Origin: Nonomuraea harbinensis
GTDB lineage: Bacteria > Actinomycetota > Actinomycetes > Streptosporangiales > Streptosporangiaceae
NCBI RefSeq assembly: GCF_019396385.1
Contig: NZ_JAHKRN010000003.1
Coordinates: 62,001 to 126,000, forward strand
Direction of reading: 5' to 3'
Length of the DNA stretch: 64,000 nt
The translations under genes were made by a program, and so were the position numbers. The notes below the pieces were generated by a model. It was not told where the DNA came from. It saw only the letters and a program-made list of their open reading frames with translations, and made no database searches. This document shows positions 55,057 to 64,000 of the stretch, piece after piece. Position 1 is the stretch's first letter. Every line of letters begins with the position of its first letter.

Positions 55057-57366
55057 GTGACGATGATCGGCTCGGCAGTACCACGCAAGGAGGACGCCGC
55101 GTTGCTCACCGGGCGCGGCACGTTCGTGGACGACATCCATCGTCCCGGGCTGCTCCACATGGTCTACGTGCACAGCACGGAGGCCCACGCGCTCATCACC
55201 GGCGTCGACGCCGAGGAGGCCCGCTCGCTGCCCGGCGTGGTCGGCGTCTGGACCGCGCGGGACTTCGCCGGCCTGCCGCCCCGCCCGTCCGTGCCCGGCC
55301 TGGAACGCGGCTACCTGGCCGCCGGCAAGGTGCACTACGTCGGCGAGCCGGTGGCCGTCGTCGTCGCCGCCGACCGGTACGCCGCCGCGGACGCGGCGCG
55401 CGCCGTGCGCGTGGCGTACGAGCCGCTGCCGGTGATGGCCACGGTGGCCGACGCGCTCGCGCGGGACTCGGTGCCCATCTTCGCGCCGCTGCCCGGCAAC
55501 CTCGCCCTGGAACAGCAGGTGACACCGGACGACGTGACGGCCGATCTGGAGGCCGCCCCGCACCGGCTGCGCGCCCGCCTGGTCAACCAGCGCTGCGCCG
55601 GCGCGCCGATGGAGCCGTACGGGGTGCTGGCCGACTGGACCGGGGCCGGGCCGACCGTGTGGGCCACGGTGCAGGCGCCGCACCGGGTCCGGGCGGAGAT
55701 CGCCGAGCGGTTCGGGCTCGCCAGGCACCTGGTCCGGGTGGTCGCGCCCGACGTCGGCGGCGCCTTCGGGGTGAAGTCGTCGTTCATGCCCGAGCTGTTC
55801 CTCGCGCCCGAGCTGTCGCGCCGGCTCGGCCGGCCGGTCAAGTACGTCGAGACCCGCGGCGAGCACATGGTGCACACCTACCACGGCCGCGACCAGCTGC
55901 AGGACGTCGAGGTGGGCTTCGACGACGAGGGCCGCATCCTCGCCCTGGACGTGACGCTCACGGTCAACATCGGCGGCGTGCCCGACCCGGTGGGCATCGG
56001 TCTCGCCACGCTCACCTCGTACATGCTGGGCGGCTGTTACAAGATCCCGAAGATCGCCGCGCGCTACCGGAGCGTCGTTACCAATACCACGCCTACCGCG
56101 TCCTACCGGGGAGCGGGACGGCCCGAGGCGAGCTTCCTGATCGAGCGGGTGGTCGACCTGGTCGCCCGCGAGCTCGGCAGGGACCCCGCCGACGTCCGGA
56201 AGGCGAACCTGATCCAGCCGGGCGAGATGCCGTACCAGACCCCGTTCGAGGGGATCGTGTACGACGAGGCCGACTACCCGGCCGCGCTGGACCTGCTGCT
56301 GGACCGGCTCGGCTACGCCGGGTTGCGCGAGGAGCAGGCGCGGCGGCTCGCCGACCCGCGCGCGCCGCTGCTCGGCGTCGGGCTGTCCACGTTCGTGGAG
56401 ATGGGCGGGTTCGGGCCCACGCCGCTGTTCGAGCAGTTCGGCTACCTCGGCGGCTGGGAGTCGGCGAACGTCCGGATGCAGCCGGACGGATCGGTGATCG
56501 TCCTGGTCGGCACCGCCCCGCACGGGCAGGGCCACCAGACCGCGCTGGCCCAGATCGCCGCCGATCAGCTGGGCGTGCCCTTCGACGCCATCAGCGTGCT
56601 GTACGGGGACACCGCGGTCGTGCAGGAGGGCACCGGCACCATGGGCAGCCGCGGCATGCCGGTCGCGGGCAACGCCGTGCGGATGGCCGCGGTGGAGGTG
56701 GCGGACAAGGCCAGGCGCGTCGCGGCCCACATGCTGGAGGCCGACGCGGACGACCTGGTGCGGATCGGCGACGGATTCCAGGTCAAGGGCGTGCCCGACG
56801 CGACGGTGACGCTGGCGGAGGTGGCGGAGCGCGCCTTCAAGCCGCACCTGCTGCCCGAGGGCACCGCGCTCGGCCTGGAGAACACCTCGTACTTCGAGCC
56901 GAAGAACCTCAGCTACCCGAGCGGGGCGCACGGGTGCGTGGTGGAGATCGACCGCGACACCGGGCGGGTGTCGATCCTGCGGTATGTCTGCGTGGACGAC
57001 TGCGGCACCGTCATCAACCCGATGACGGCCCGCGGGCAGATCCACGGCGGGGTCGCCCAGGGCATCGCGCAGGCGCTGTTCGAGAAGGTCGCCTTCGACG
57101 CCGGCGGCCGGCCGCTCACCGCCTCCTTGGAGGACTACATGGTGCCGGGCGCGCTGGACCTGCCCCCGTACGAGACCCACCACATCGAGACGAGGTCCAG
57201 CTTCAACCCGCTCGGCGCCAAGGGGCTCGGCGAGGCGGGCGCGACGGCGGCGCCGCAGGCCGTGGTGAACGCCGTGGTGGACGCGCTGGCCCATCTCGGC
57301 GTGCGCGACGTGGAGATGCCCTGCACGCCGGAACGAGTCTGGAAGGTCATGCACGATGCGAGTTGA
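55057..57366 (+). CDS. Molybdenum hydroxylase large (molybdopterin-binding) subunit
   Basis: The 769-residue subunit belongs to the xanthine oxidase/CoxL family. It shows GRGTFVDDI, the [15 protein letters not shown] block, the active-site loop [29 protein letters not shown], and [14 protein letters not shown] near the end (the conserved active-site glutamate). The loop reads AYRGAGR, not the AYRCSFR of form I CO dehydrogenase, so it is a hydroxylase of some ring or aldehyde substrate. The GTG start has GGAGG upstream. Small and medium subunits follow without gaps. Confidence 0.94.
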   Translation: MTMIGSAVPRKEDAALLTGRGTFVDDIHRPGLLHMVYVHSTEAHALITGVDAEEARSLPGVVGVWTARDFAGLPPRPSVPGLERGYLAAGKVHYVGEPVAVVVAADRYAAADAARAVRVAYEPLPVMATVADALARDSVPIFAPLPGNLALEQQVTPDDVTADLEAAPHRLRARLVNQRCAGAPMEPYGVLADWTGAGPTVWATVQAPHRVRAEIAERFGLARHLVRVVAPDVGGAFGVKSSFMPELFLAPELSRRLGRPVKYVETRGEHMVHTYHGRDQLQDVEVGFDDEGRILALDVTLTVNIGGVPDPVGIGLATLTSYMLGGCYKIPKIAARYRSVVTNTTPTASYRGAGRPEASFLIERVVDLVARELGRDPADVRKANLIQPGEMPYQTPFEGIVYDEADYPAALDLLLDRLGYAGLREEQARRLADPRAPLLGVGLSTFVEMGGFGPTPLFEQFGYLGGWESANVRMQPDGSVIVLVGTAPHGQGHQTALAQIAADQLGVPFDAISVLYGDTAVVQEGTGTMGSRGMPVAGNAVRMAAVEVADKARRVAAHMLEADADDLVRIGDGFQVKGVPDATVTLAEVAERAFKPHLLPEGTALGLENTSYFEPKNLSYPSGAHGCVVEIDRDTGRVSILRYVCVDDCGTVINPMTARGQIHGGVAQGIAQALFEKVAFDAGGRPLTASLEDYMVPGALDLPPYETHHIETRSSFNPLGAKGLGEAGATAAPQAVVNAVVDALAHLGVRDVEMPCTPERVWKVMHDAS

Positions 57367-57823
57367 GATCACCGTCAACGGGCAGGCGCACAGCCGGGAG
57401 ATCGAGCCCCGGCTGCTGCTCGTCCACTTCCTGCGCGACACGCTGTCCCTGACGGGCACGCACGTCGGCTGCGACACCTCCAGCTGCGGCGCCTGCACGG
57501 TCCTGCTCGACGGCGAGGCCGTGAAGTCCTGCACCGTCCTGGCGGCGCAGGCCGACGGCCTCGCGGTCACCACGGTCGAAGGGCTGGCCGGTGAGGACGG
57601 GCTGTCGCCCGTGCAGGAGGGCTTCCGGCAGTGCCACGGGCTGCAGTGCGGGTTCTGCACGCCGGGCATGGTGATGGCGGCCACCGCGCTGCTCGCCGAG
57701 AACCCCGACCCGACGGAGCAGGAGATCCGCGGCGGGCTCAAGGGCAACATGTGCCGGTGCACCGGCTACCAGATGATCGTCGAGTCGGTCCAGTGGGCGG
57801 CCGCGAACGGAGGCGCGAAGTGA
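57356..57823 (+). CDS. Molybdenum hydroxylase 2Fe-2S small subunit
   Basis: The 155-residue subunit binds two [2Fe-2S] clusters. The plant-ferredoxin-like N-terminus has [16 protein letters not shown] plus a further Cys; the helical C-terminus has [10 protein letters not shown] and CRCTGY. It passes electrons from the molybdenum centre to the FAD subunit. It overlaps the large-subunit gene by 11 bp and the FAD-subunit start by 4 bp. Confidence 0.95.
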   Translation: MRVEITVNGQAHSREIEPRLLLVHFLRDTLSLTGTHVGCDTSSCGACTVLLDGEAVKSCTVLAAQADGLAVTTVEGLAGEDGLSPVQEGFRQCHGLQCGFCTPGMVMAATALLAENPDPTEQEIRGGLKGNMCRCTGYQMIVESVQWAAANGGAK

Positions 57824-58641
57824 TCCCGGCCGGCTTCTCCTACGTGCGCGCCGGCTCCGTCGAGGAGGCGCTCGACGAGCTCTCCCGGCACGGCGGCGCC
57901 GCCAGGCCGCTCGCGGGCGGCCACTCGCTGCTGCCCGCGATGAAGCTGCGGCGGGCCGAGCCGGGCGTCCTGGTCGACATCGGCCGGCTCCGCGAGCTGT
58001 CGTACGTCAGGGCGGACGGCGACCGGATCGCGGTCGGCGCGCTCACCAGCCACCGGACCCTGGAGCGCGACCCGGTGGTGGCCGCGCAGGTGCCGTTGCT
58101 GGCCGCCGCCGCGCGCCGGATCGGCGACCCGCAGGTGCGCAACCGGGGCACGATCGGCGGCTCGCTGGCGCACGCCGATCCGGCGGCCGACCTGGCCGGC
58201 GCGGTGCTCGCGCTGGACGGGGTGCTGGTGGCGCGCGGCCCTGCGGGCGTACGGGAGATCCCGGCGCGGGAGTTCTTCACCGGCCGGTGCCGTAACGCGC
58301 TGGCGCCGGGCGAGCTGCTCACCGAGATCCGGCTGCCGGCCGCGCCCGGCCGGTCGTACGCGTTCGAGAAGTTCAGCCGCCGCGCCCTGGACTGGGCCGT
58401 GGTCGGGGTCGCGGCCCAGGCGCGGCCCGGCGGGGGCGTGGCGATCGCGCTGATCGGCATGGGGCCGACGCCGGTGCGGGCGACGGCGGTGGAGGAGGCC
58501 CTGGCGGCGGGCGAACCGGCCGCCGAGGCTGCCCGGCTGGCCGCGTGGGGCTGCGAGCCGCCGGACGACGCGGTGGCGAGCGCGTCCTACCGCACCCACC
58601 TCGCCGAGGTGCTGGTGACCCGCGCCCTGGCCGCGCTGTAG
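57820..58641 (+). CDS. Molybdenum hydroxylase FAD-binding medium subunit
   Basis: The 273-residue CoxM-type flavoprotein has the two FAD-contact motifs [14 protein letters not shown] and [14 protein letters not shown]. It completes a large-small-medium (L-S-M) heterotrimer. The GTG start overlaps the small-subunit stop (GTGA at 57820-57823). A hairpin terminator follows. No maturation gene of the XdhC/CoxF type lies alongside, so insertion of the cofactor relies on genes elsewhere. Confidence 0.94.
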   Translation: MIPAGFSYVRAGSVEEALDELSRHGGAARPLAGGHSLLPAMKLRRAEPGVLVDIGRLRELSYVRADGDRIAVGALTSHRTLERDPVVAAQVPLLAAAARRIGDPQVRNRGTIGGSLAHADPAADLAGAVLALDGVLVARGPAGVREIPAREFFTGRCRNALAPGELLTEIRLPAAPGRSYAFEKFSRRALDWAVVGVAAQARPGGGVAIALIGMGPTPVRATAVEEALAAGEPAAEAARLAAWGCEPPDDAVASASYRTHLAEVLVTRALAAL

Positions 58642-58670
58642 AAGCCCCGGGGCCCTGTCGGACCCGGGGC
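58641..58670 (+). terminator. Hairpin terminator after the molybdenum hydroxylase operon
   Basis: GCCCCGGG (58644-58651) pairs with CCCGGGGC (58663-58670), the stem extending outward with one bulge, immediately after the stop codon. Confidence 0.75.
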
Positions 58671-58691
58671 CTTCGTGCTCGCCTATGTCTG

Positions 58692-58706
58692 CTAGCGCAG
58701 CGCTAG
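58692..58706. promoter_or_regulatory. Perfect 15-bp palindrome upstream of the oxidoreductase gene
   Basis: CTAGCGC-A-GCGCTAG (58692-58706) has perfect 7-bp arms. It lies in the 225-bp gap between the molybdenum hydroxylase operon and the next gene, 160 bp before that gene's start. A further stem-loop (58709-58739, GGCGA...TCGCC) follows at once. Confidence 0.55.
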
Positions 58707-58866
58707 GTGGCGAACGGTCCGACCGATGGGTCCGTCGCCATACCAAAACAGGAACGCGGTGCGCATAGTGCCGCAATAGTACCCCACCTCGACCCGCTGC
58801 CGAGCCGCACACCGACCGGTGGGAGGATGGCACCCGACCGCGATACCGGTGAGGGGAGCAGTAATC

Positions 58867-59463
58867 GTGGAGGAGACGCGCCTGCCGCCAGGCCAGTACG
58901 TCCCCCGCGGCCTACCTGTGATCCACTACGGCCGGGTGCCCCCGTTCAAGCCGGAGTCGTGGGACTTCCAGGTGTTCGGCGCCACCGCCTCGGGCGAGGA
59001 GCGCCGCTTCGGCTGGGAGGAGTTCGCCGGCCTGCCCCGCGTGACCCGGGTCGCCGACTTCCACTGTGTGACCAAGTTCTCCGTGCCGGGCCTGGAGTGG
59101 AGCGGCGTGCCGCCGGCCGCCCTCGCCGCAGCCGTGCCGCCCGACCCGGGCGTGCGCCACGTGATGATCTGGGCCGAGTACGGCTACAGCGCCAACCTCC
59201 GGTGGTCCGACTTCACCGCGCCCGCCACGCTCTTCGCCACCGAGCTGGCCGAGAAGCCGCTCTCCGCCGAGCACGGCGCGCCCGTCCGCCTCGTGGTGCC
59301 CCATCTCTACGGGTGGAAGAGCGTCAAGTGGGTGCGCGCGATCGAGTATCTCCTGGAGGACCGCCGGGGCTTCTGGGAGGAACGCGGCTACCACAACGTC
59401 GCCGACCCCTGGCGCGAACAGCGCTACTCCTACCAGGAGGATCCGGGCGACGGCCCCCCATGA
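58867..59463 (+). CDS. Molybdopterin-dependent oxidoreductase (sulfite-oxidase-like, small soluble form)
   Basis: The 198-residue product has the sulfite oxidase/YedY-type molybdopterin fold. The molybdenum-ligand cysteine lies in ADFHCVTKFSVPGLEW, and VPHLYGWKSVKWVRAIE completes the cofactor site. It has neither the dimerisation domain nor a twin-arginine signal, so it is a cytoplasmic single-domain form whose substrate is unknown. The GTG start at 58867 has GGGGAG upstream. It neighbours, but is separated by a terminator from, another molybdenum enzyme. Confidence 0.88.
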   Translation: MEETRLPPGQYVPRGLPVIHYGRVPPFKPESWDFQVFGATASGEERRFGWEEFAGLPRVTRVADFHCVTKFSVPGLEWSGVPPAALAAAVPPDPGVRHVMIWAEYGYSANLRWSDFTAPATLFATELAEKPLSAEHGAPVRLVVPHLYGWKSVKWVRAIEYLLEDRRGFWEERGYHNVADPWREQRYSYQEDPGDGPP

Positions 59464-59518
59464 GGTGACCTGCGGGTTTCCGCCCACGCCTGGGTGGTTG
59501 TTGGCTACGGTTGCCCGC

Positions 59519-60646
<1,128 letters not shown>

Positions 60647-60711
60647 CGCAATTGTGACGCAGCGTGTTCTTGGGCCTTGTGGGGCTGGCGTTTCTGGTGC
60701 AGCGTAGTGAC

Positions 60712-61452
60712 ATGCTTCGTGTTCTGGCCGTCGACGACGAGGTGCCCGCGCTGGAGGAGCTCGCCTACCTGCTGCGCCAGGACAGCCGCGTCGAGCAGGT
60801 GCTGACCGCCTCCGACGGGGTCGCGGCGCTGCAGGACATGGTCCAGATGGTGGCCTCGGGCGAGCGGCTCGACGCCGTGTTCCTCGACATCCGCATGCCC
60901 GGCCTCGACGGCCTCGACCTGGCCCGGCTGGTCGGCGGCTTCCCCAGCCCGCCGAAGCTGGTGTTCGTCACCGCCCACGACGAGTGCGCGGTGCAGGCCT
61001 TCGAGCTGGAGGCCGTCGACTACCTCCTCAAGCCCGTCAGGGCGGAGCGGCTGTCGGAGGCGGTGCGCAGGCTGGAGGTCTCCTCCTCGCCGCCCGCCGA
61101 CCCCTGCCACGACGACGTGATCCCGGTCGAGCTGGGCGGCCGCACCCGGTTCGTGCCGCAGCAGGCGGTGCGCTTCGCCGAGGCGCAGGGCGACTACGTG
61201 CGCCTGCACACCGTGGACGGCAGCTACCTCGTCCGCATGTCCCTGGCGGCGCTGGAGCGCCGCTGGGCGGACGCCGGGTTCATCCGGGTCCACCGCAGCA
61301 CACTGGTCTCCAGCCGCCACGTGAGCGAGCTCCGGTTCGAGGGCGGCCGCGTCACCCTGACCGTCGGCACCGAGACCCTCCAGGTCAGCCGCAGGCACAG
61401 CAGGCAGGTCCGCGAGCAGCTGGTCCGCCAGCACCGCGGCGTCATGTCCTGA
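60712..61452 (+). CDS. LytTR-family response regulator
   Basis: The 246-residue regulator has a receiver domain (1-120; acidic pocket VLAVDDE, phospho-acceptor in VFLDIRMPG, LVFVTAHDE, switch Lys in YLLKPV) and a LytTR DNA-binding domain (about 145-240; AQGDYVRLHTVDGSYLVRMSL, FIRVHRSTLVSSRHV). It pairs with the LytS-like kinase. In related actinomycete loci such pairs control carboxylate symporter genes placed next to them; no transporter follows here. Confidence 0.93.
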   Translation: MLRVLAVDDEVPALEELAYLLRQDSRVEQVLTASDGVAALQDMVQMVASGERLDAVFLDIRMPGLDGLDLARLVGGFPSPPKLVFVTAHDECAVQAFELEAVDYLLKPVRAERLSEAVRRLEVSSSPPADPCHDDVIPVELGGRTRFVPQQAVRFAEAQGDYVRLHTVDGSYLVRMSLAALERRWADAGFIRVHRSTLVSSRHVSELRFEGGRVTLTVGTETLQVSRRHSRQVREQLVRQHRGVMS

Positions 61453-61980
61453 CCCCCCGCTCGTCCCCGGGCGGGCGTGAACGAGGAGCCGCCGCACACC
61501 CGTCCGCCGGGCTGCCGGGGTCCGTTGACGATCGTGATTTCCCAGGTCACACGGCCTCGCGCGGCCTCATTGCGGATCCACCGGGAACCCCAGGGGAGAC
61601 CCGGGGCGGGCACGGAGCGACCGCTCGGCGCGCCCCGGTGACCGCTCGTCGTGTGCGCACTCTCCGCACATCGATGGCTACACGCCGTTCAGCGAGCTGT
61701 CAGCCAAGGGGGTTTCCCCAGGTAGATCACGACCGTAGTGTTTCGGCATCGGAAGCCACCCGGCGCATCTGGGGGGACGAGCCGGAAGGCTCACCGCATG
61801 TGCCGGATCCATGGTGACCACCAGGTCACCTCGGCTGTCGGGCCCTCAACCGGGGGGTTGGGCCCGCCGGCCGGACACGTGCAGGGGCGCCCGCCGGGGC
61901 CGCGGCCAGACCGCGATCCGGCCACACGGGGGCGGCCGGATCCCACCGGCGGGCGCCCCTTGCACGTAAGACGCCCCTCG
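61453..61980. other. 528-bp gene-free region with RNA-like hairpins
   Basis: No supported gene lies here between two converging genes. It contains several inverted repeats: GAGCC-GGAA-GGCTC (61779-61792), whose loop is a GNRA tetraloop, GGTGACC/GGTCACC (61813-61830), and the large nested hairpin at 61877-61967. The composition could fit a structured RNA, but I could not match it to a known riboswitch or sRNA family. Confidence 0.5.
61877..61967. terminator. Large nested hairpin between converging genes
   Basis: The outer stem pairs 61877-61897 with 61946-61967 (21 bp, one bulged base). Inside it, GATCCGGCC (61915-61923) pairs with GGCCGGATC (61934-61942). It ends 13 bp from the endonuclease stop, so it can terminate transcription from both sides. 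Confidence 0.7.
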
Positions 61981-62823
61981 TCAGCCCTCGTCGCGCAGGC
62001 GCTTCAGAGTGGCGATGTCCTCGCGGTGCTTGTCGGCCTTGCCGGGGGTCTCGATGCACAGGGGCACGCCCGCGGCCGCCGGATGACGCATCAGCTCGGC
62101 GAAGGGGCGGGTGCCGATGTGGCCCGCGCCGATGTTCTCGTGACGGTCCTTCTTGGCGCCGCACGCGTCCTTGGAGTCGTTGGCGTGGACGAGCTTCAGC
62201 CGGCCGGGCGCGATCTTGTGGAGCAGGTCGAGCGTGGCGCCGACGCCGCCCTCCGCGGCCAGGTCGTGGCCGGCGGCGAAGGCGTGGCAGGTATCGAGGC
62301 AGACGCCGGCCCGCGGATGCCAGTCGAGCGCCGCCAGGTAGGGCTCCAGGTCGTCGACCGTGGCGCAGAGCATCGCACCCTGCCCCGCCATCGGCTCCAG
62401 CAGCAGGTCGGGACCGCCGTCGGGGATCTCGTCGAGCAGCGGCAGCAGGTGCTCGCGGAGCTGGCGCATCGCGTCGTCGCGCGGCTGCGACACCGCCGAC
62501 CCGGTGTGCACCACGACGCCCTTGGCCCCGATGTCGGCGCCGCGCCGCAGCGTGTGGCGGACCACCGCCACCGAGTTGGCCAGCGTCTCGGCGCTGGGCG
62601 AGCCGAAGTTGGCCAGATACGGGACGTGGACGAAGGTCTCGACACCGGACTCGGCGAGCGCCGCGTCCTGGTCGGGCTTGCCGGGATTGAGCGCCCAGCC
62701 GCGCGGGTTGGTGACGAAAACCTGGATCATCTCGGCGCCGATGTCGGCCATGTAGGCGAGGCCGCCCTTGGCCAGGCCGCCGGTGACGAGCACGTGGCCG
62801 CCGATGAGAGAGCGTGAGGTCAT
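61981..62823 (-). CDS. nfo: Endonuclease IV (AP endonuclease)
   Basis: The 280-residue TIM-barrel, three-zinc endonuclease cuts DNA 5' to abasic sites in base excision repair. Metal-ligand blocks are FVHVPYLANFGSP, VVVHTGSAV, LLLEPMAGQG, GVCLDTCHAFAAGHDL, KLVHANDSKD and HENIGAGHIG, in family order. Length is normal. It is divergent from the urate operon. Confidence 0.94.
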   Translation of the reverse strand: MTSRSLIGGHVLVTGGLAKGGLAYMADIGAEMIQVFVTNPRGWALNPGKPDQDAALAESGVETFVHVPYLANFGSPSAETLANSVAVVRHTLRRGADIGAKGVVVHTGSAVSQPRDDAMRQLREHLLPLLDEIPDGGPDLLLEPMAGQGAMLCATVDDLEPYLAALDWHPRAGVCLDTCHAFAAGHDLAAEGGVGATLDLLHKIAPGRLKLVHANDSKDACGAKKDRHENIGAGHIGTRPFAELMRHPAAAGVPLCIETPGKADKHREDIATLKRLRDEG

Positions 62824-62980
62824 GATGCCCCCAGTCTACGGGCGGGGGGAGTCCGCGCTGGTCAGCGGCCACGAGCCCGCCGGGGTTGGAGCATGACACG
62901 AAAAGTCTTGGCCAACCCGGGCGCCGGTTCGGAGTTCTCGCGGATGGACCGGGCACGACCGGCGTGTGTGTACTCGTCTC

Positions 62981-63490
62981 ATGCCGCACACGCCCGCGGG
63001 TCTGGCCGCCTTCAACGCCCTGGACCGGGAGGGCGCGGAGAAGGAGCTGCTCGCCTGCTGCGCCTCCCGCGCCTTCGCCCGGGAGGTCGCCGCGGGCCGC
63101 CCGTACCCGGACCAGGACAGGCTGGCCGACGCCGCCGGGCGGGCCGTGCTGGCGCTCGGCTGGCCCGACGTGCTGGAGGCGCTGGGCGCGCACCCGCGCA
63201 TCGGCGAGCGGCCGGCCGGCGACTCGCGCGAGGCCGCCTGGTCCCGCCGCGAGCAGGCGGGGGTCGAGGACGGGCTGCGCGCCACGCTCGCCGAGGGCAA
63301 CCGCGCCTACGAGGACCGCTTCGGGCACGTCTACCTCGTCTGCGCCACCGGCCTGACCGGCGCCGAGATGCTCCGGCTGCTGCGCGAGCGCCTCGGCCAC
63401 GACGAGGAGACCGAGCGCCGCACCGTACGGGAGGAACTCGCGAAGATCACCCGGCTGCGGGCCGGCAAGCTGGCGGAGGGCGTCCGATGA
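62981..63490 (+). CDS. uraD: OHCU decarboxylase (urate catabolism)
   Basis: The 169-residue enzyme decarboxylates 2-oxo-4-hydroxy-4-carboxy-5-ureidoimidazoline to S-allantoin, the last step of urate breakdown. The catalytic histidine and nearby glutamate lie in ALGAHPRIGERPAGDS and SRREQAGV. An upstream frame is open, but ATG at 62981 gives the family N-terminus (FNALDREGAEKEL). The TGA overlaps the uraH ATG. Confidence 0.93.
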   Translation: MPHTPAGLAAFNALDREGAEKELLACCASRAFAREVAAGRPYPDQDRLADAAGRAVLALGWPDVLEALGAHPRIGERPAGDSREAAWSRREQAGVEDGLRATLAEGNRAYEDRFGHVYLVCATGLTGAEMLRLLRERLGHDEETERRTVREELAKITRLRAGKLAEGVR

Positions 63491-63786
63491 GCTTCTCGAC
63501 GCACGTGCTCGACGCGACGACCGGCCGGCCGGCGGCCGGGATGCGCGTACGGCTGGAGCACGAGGGCGCGGTCGTGGCCGAGGGCGTCACCGACGCCGAC
63601 GGCCGGATCAAGGGCTGGCAGCCGGGGGCCGGGGTGCACCGGGTGGTGTTCGACACCGGCGCACACCTGGCCGACACCTTCTACCCGGAGGTCGTCATCA
63701 CCTTCACCGTGGCCGACCCCGGTGACCACTACCACGTGCCGCTCCTGCTCAGCCCGTACGCGTACTCGACCTACCGAGGGAGCTAG
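63487..63786 (+). CDS. uraH: 5-hydroxyisourate hydrolase (transthyretin-like)
   Basis: The 99-residue transthyretin-related enzyme hydrolyses 5-hydroxyisourate to OHCU. The N-terminal STHVLDATTGRPA motif and C-terminal YRGS signature, both lining the active site, are intact. The ATG overlaps the uraD stop (ATGA at 63487-63490), and the stop codon directly abuts the urate oxidase ATG. Confidence 0.95.
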   Translation: MSFSTHVLDATTGRPAAGMRVRLEHEGAVVAEGVTDADGRIKGWQPGAGVHRVVFDTGAHLADTFYPEVVITFTVADPGDHYHVPLLLSPYAYSTYRGS

Positions 63787-64000
63787 ATGGCGATCGTTCT
63801 CGGACCCAACCGCTACGGCAAGGCGGAGACCAGGCTGGTGCGGGTCGTCAGGGACGGCGGCGTCCACCACGTCAAGGACGTCAACGTCAGCACCTCGCTG
63901 TCCGGCGCCATGAGCGAGGCGCACCTCACCGGCGACAACGCCGCCGTGCTGCCGACCGACACGCAGAAGAACACCGCGTACGCCCTGGCCCGCGAGCACG
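63787..64000 (+). CDS. Urate oxidase (N-terminal part, cut by window end)
   Basis: Only the first 71 codons are in the window. The start LGPNRYGKAETRLVRVVRDG and LPTDTQKNTAYALA (containing the conserved active-site Thr of the T-fold uricase) identify cofactor-free urate oxidase, which makes 5-hydroxyisourate. The gene completes a uraD-uraH-uricase order that runs the pathway from urate to allantoin. Confidence 0.93.
   Translation, partial: MAIVLGPNRYGKAETRLVRVVRDGGVHHVKDVNVSTSLSGAMSEAHLTGDNAAVLPTDTQKNTAYALAREH

Noticed and set aside
56071..56100. Patch of codons unusual for this genome (GTT, AAT, CCT) just before the active-site loop of the molybdenum hydroxylase.
   Set aside because: Only three codons, frame and protein family alignment continue normally; too weak to claim a pause site.
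61453..61980. Possible cyclic-di-AMP (ydaO-type) riboswitch suggested by GGGGGGAC and a GNRA hairpin.
   Set aside because: Other consensus elements could not be found and no gene lies downstream on either strand within the region.
62884..62917. GGTTGG...CCAACC and TTGGCCAA in the nfo/uraD divergent gap as a urate-regulator site.
   Set aside because: Short arms in GC-rich DNA and no adjacent MarR-type urate regulator; not enough support.

Overview
The window is very GC-rich DNA with dense, often overlapping genes, many GTG/TTG starts, F420/FMN enzymes, ECF sigma factors, a phosphatidylinositol-mannoside (PIM) pathway and abundant CoA-dependent catabolism. This fits an actinomycete chromosome. 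Gene content and style suggest a filamentous Streptosporangiales-type organism (for example Nonomuraea-like); that placement is inference, since no rRNA is present.

Region 1 (1-19.8 kb) is mostly core chromosome. It holds pdxS, a DUF3048 lipoprotein, and a tightly coupled minus-strand operon pgsA - acyltransferase - pimA - LemA-like protein that starts PIM/phospholipid synthesis. Next come an EF-G-like GTPase, a secreted GHL10 glycosidase-like protein, a HIT protein, an alpha/beta hydrolase, an ECF sigma factor with a SnoaL-like tail and a small lipocalin-like partner, a PIG-L deacetylase, thrS, a GH25 domain protein, an F420-type LLM oxidoreductase, phosphoglucomutase and a DUF2637-like membrane protein. 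The usual thrS-HIT-pgsA neighbourhood is present but interrupted.

Region 2 (19.8-28.4 kb) is mixed: a cytochrome P450 preceded by direct repeats, a HAD phosphatase with DUF4031, an AAA ATPase, an HD phosphohydrolase, an FMN alpha-hydroxy-acid oxidase, and a His-rich membrane protein with a PepSY protein behind a duplicated palindromic element.

Region 3 (28.4-58.7 kb) is a catabolic island. (a) pcaF-pcaI-pcaJ, the last steps of the beta-ketoadipate pathway, sit behind two tandem GTTCG-N5-CGAAC operators. (b) A ChsH2-ChsH1-Ltp2-FadD operon of the steroid side-chain type has a KstR-like TetR regulator and a HsaB-like flavin reductase. (c) An IclR regulator adjoins an ABC importer of the sulfonate/nitrate/aromatic type. 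(d) A CaiB-type CoA-transferase lies opposite an SDR - HyuA - HyuB operon in which HyuB carries an acetone-carboxylase-gamma-like zinc domain and the SDR lacks its catalytic Tyr/Lys. (e) An NDP-forming acyl-CoA synthetase follows. (f) A NifU-like - UGSC-family - thioesterase - NIPSNAP operon of unknown function lies next to a GntR regulator and a VOC protein. (g) A three-subunit molybdenum hydroxylase ends the island. Most genes inside each unit overlap by 4 bp, so each unit is probably translated as a block. The UGSC operon and the HyuA/HyuB-gamma operon are the best candidates for undescribed biochemistry.

Region 4 (58.7-64 kb) holds a second small molybdopterin oxidoreductase, a LytS/LytTR two-component pair, a 528-bp gene-free stretch ending in a large nested hairpin, endonuclease IV, and the start of a urate-degradation operon (uraD, uraH, urate oxidase) cut off by the window end.
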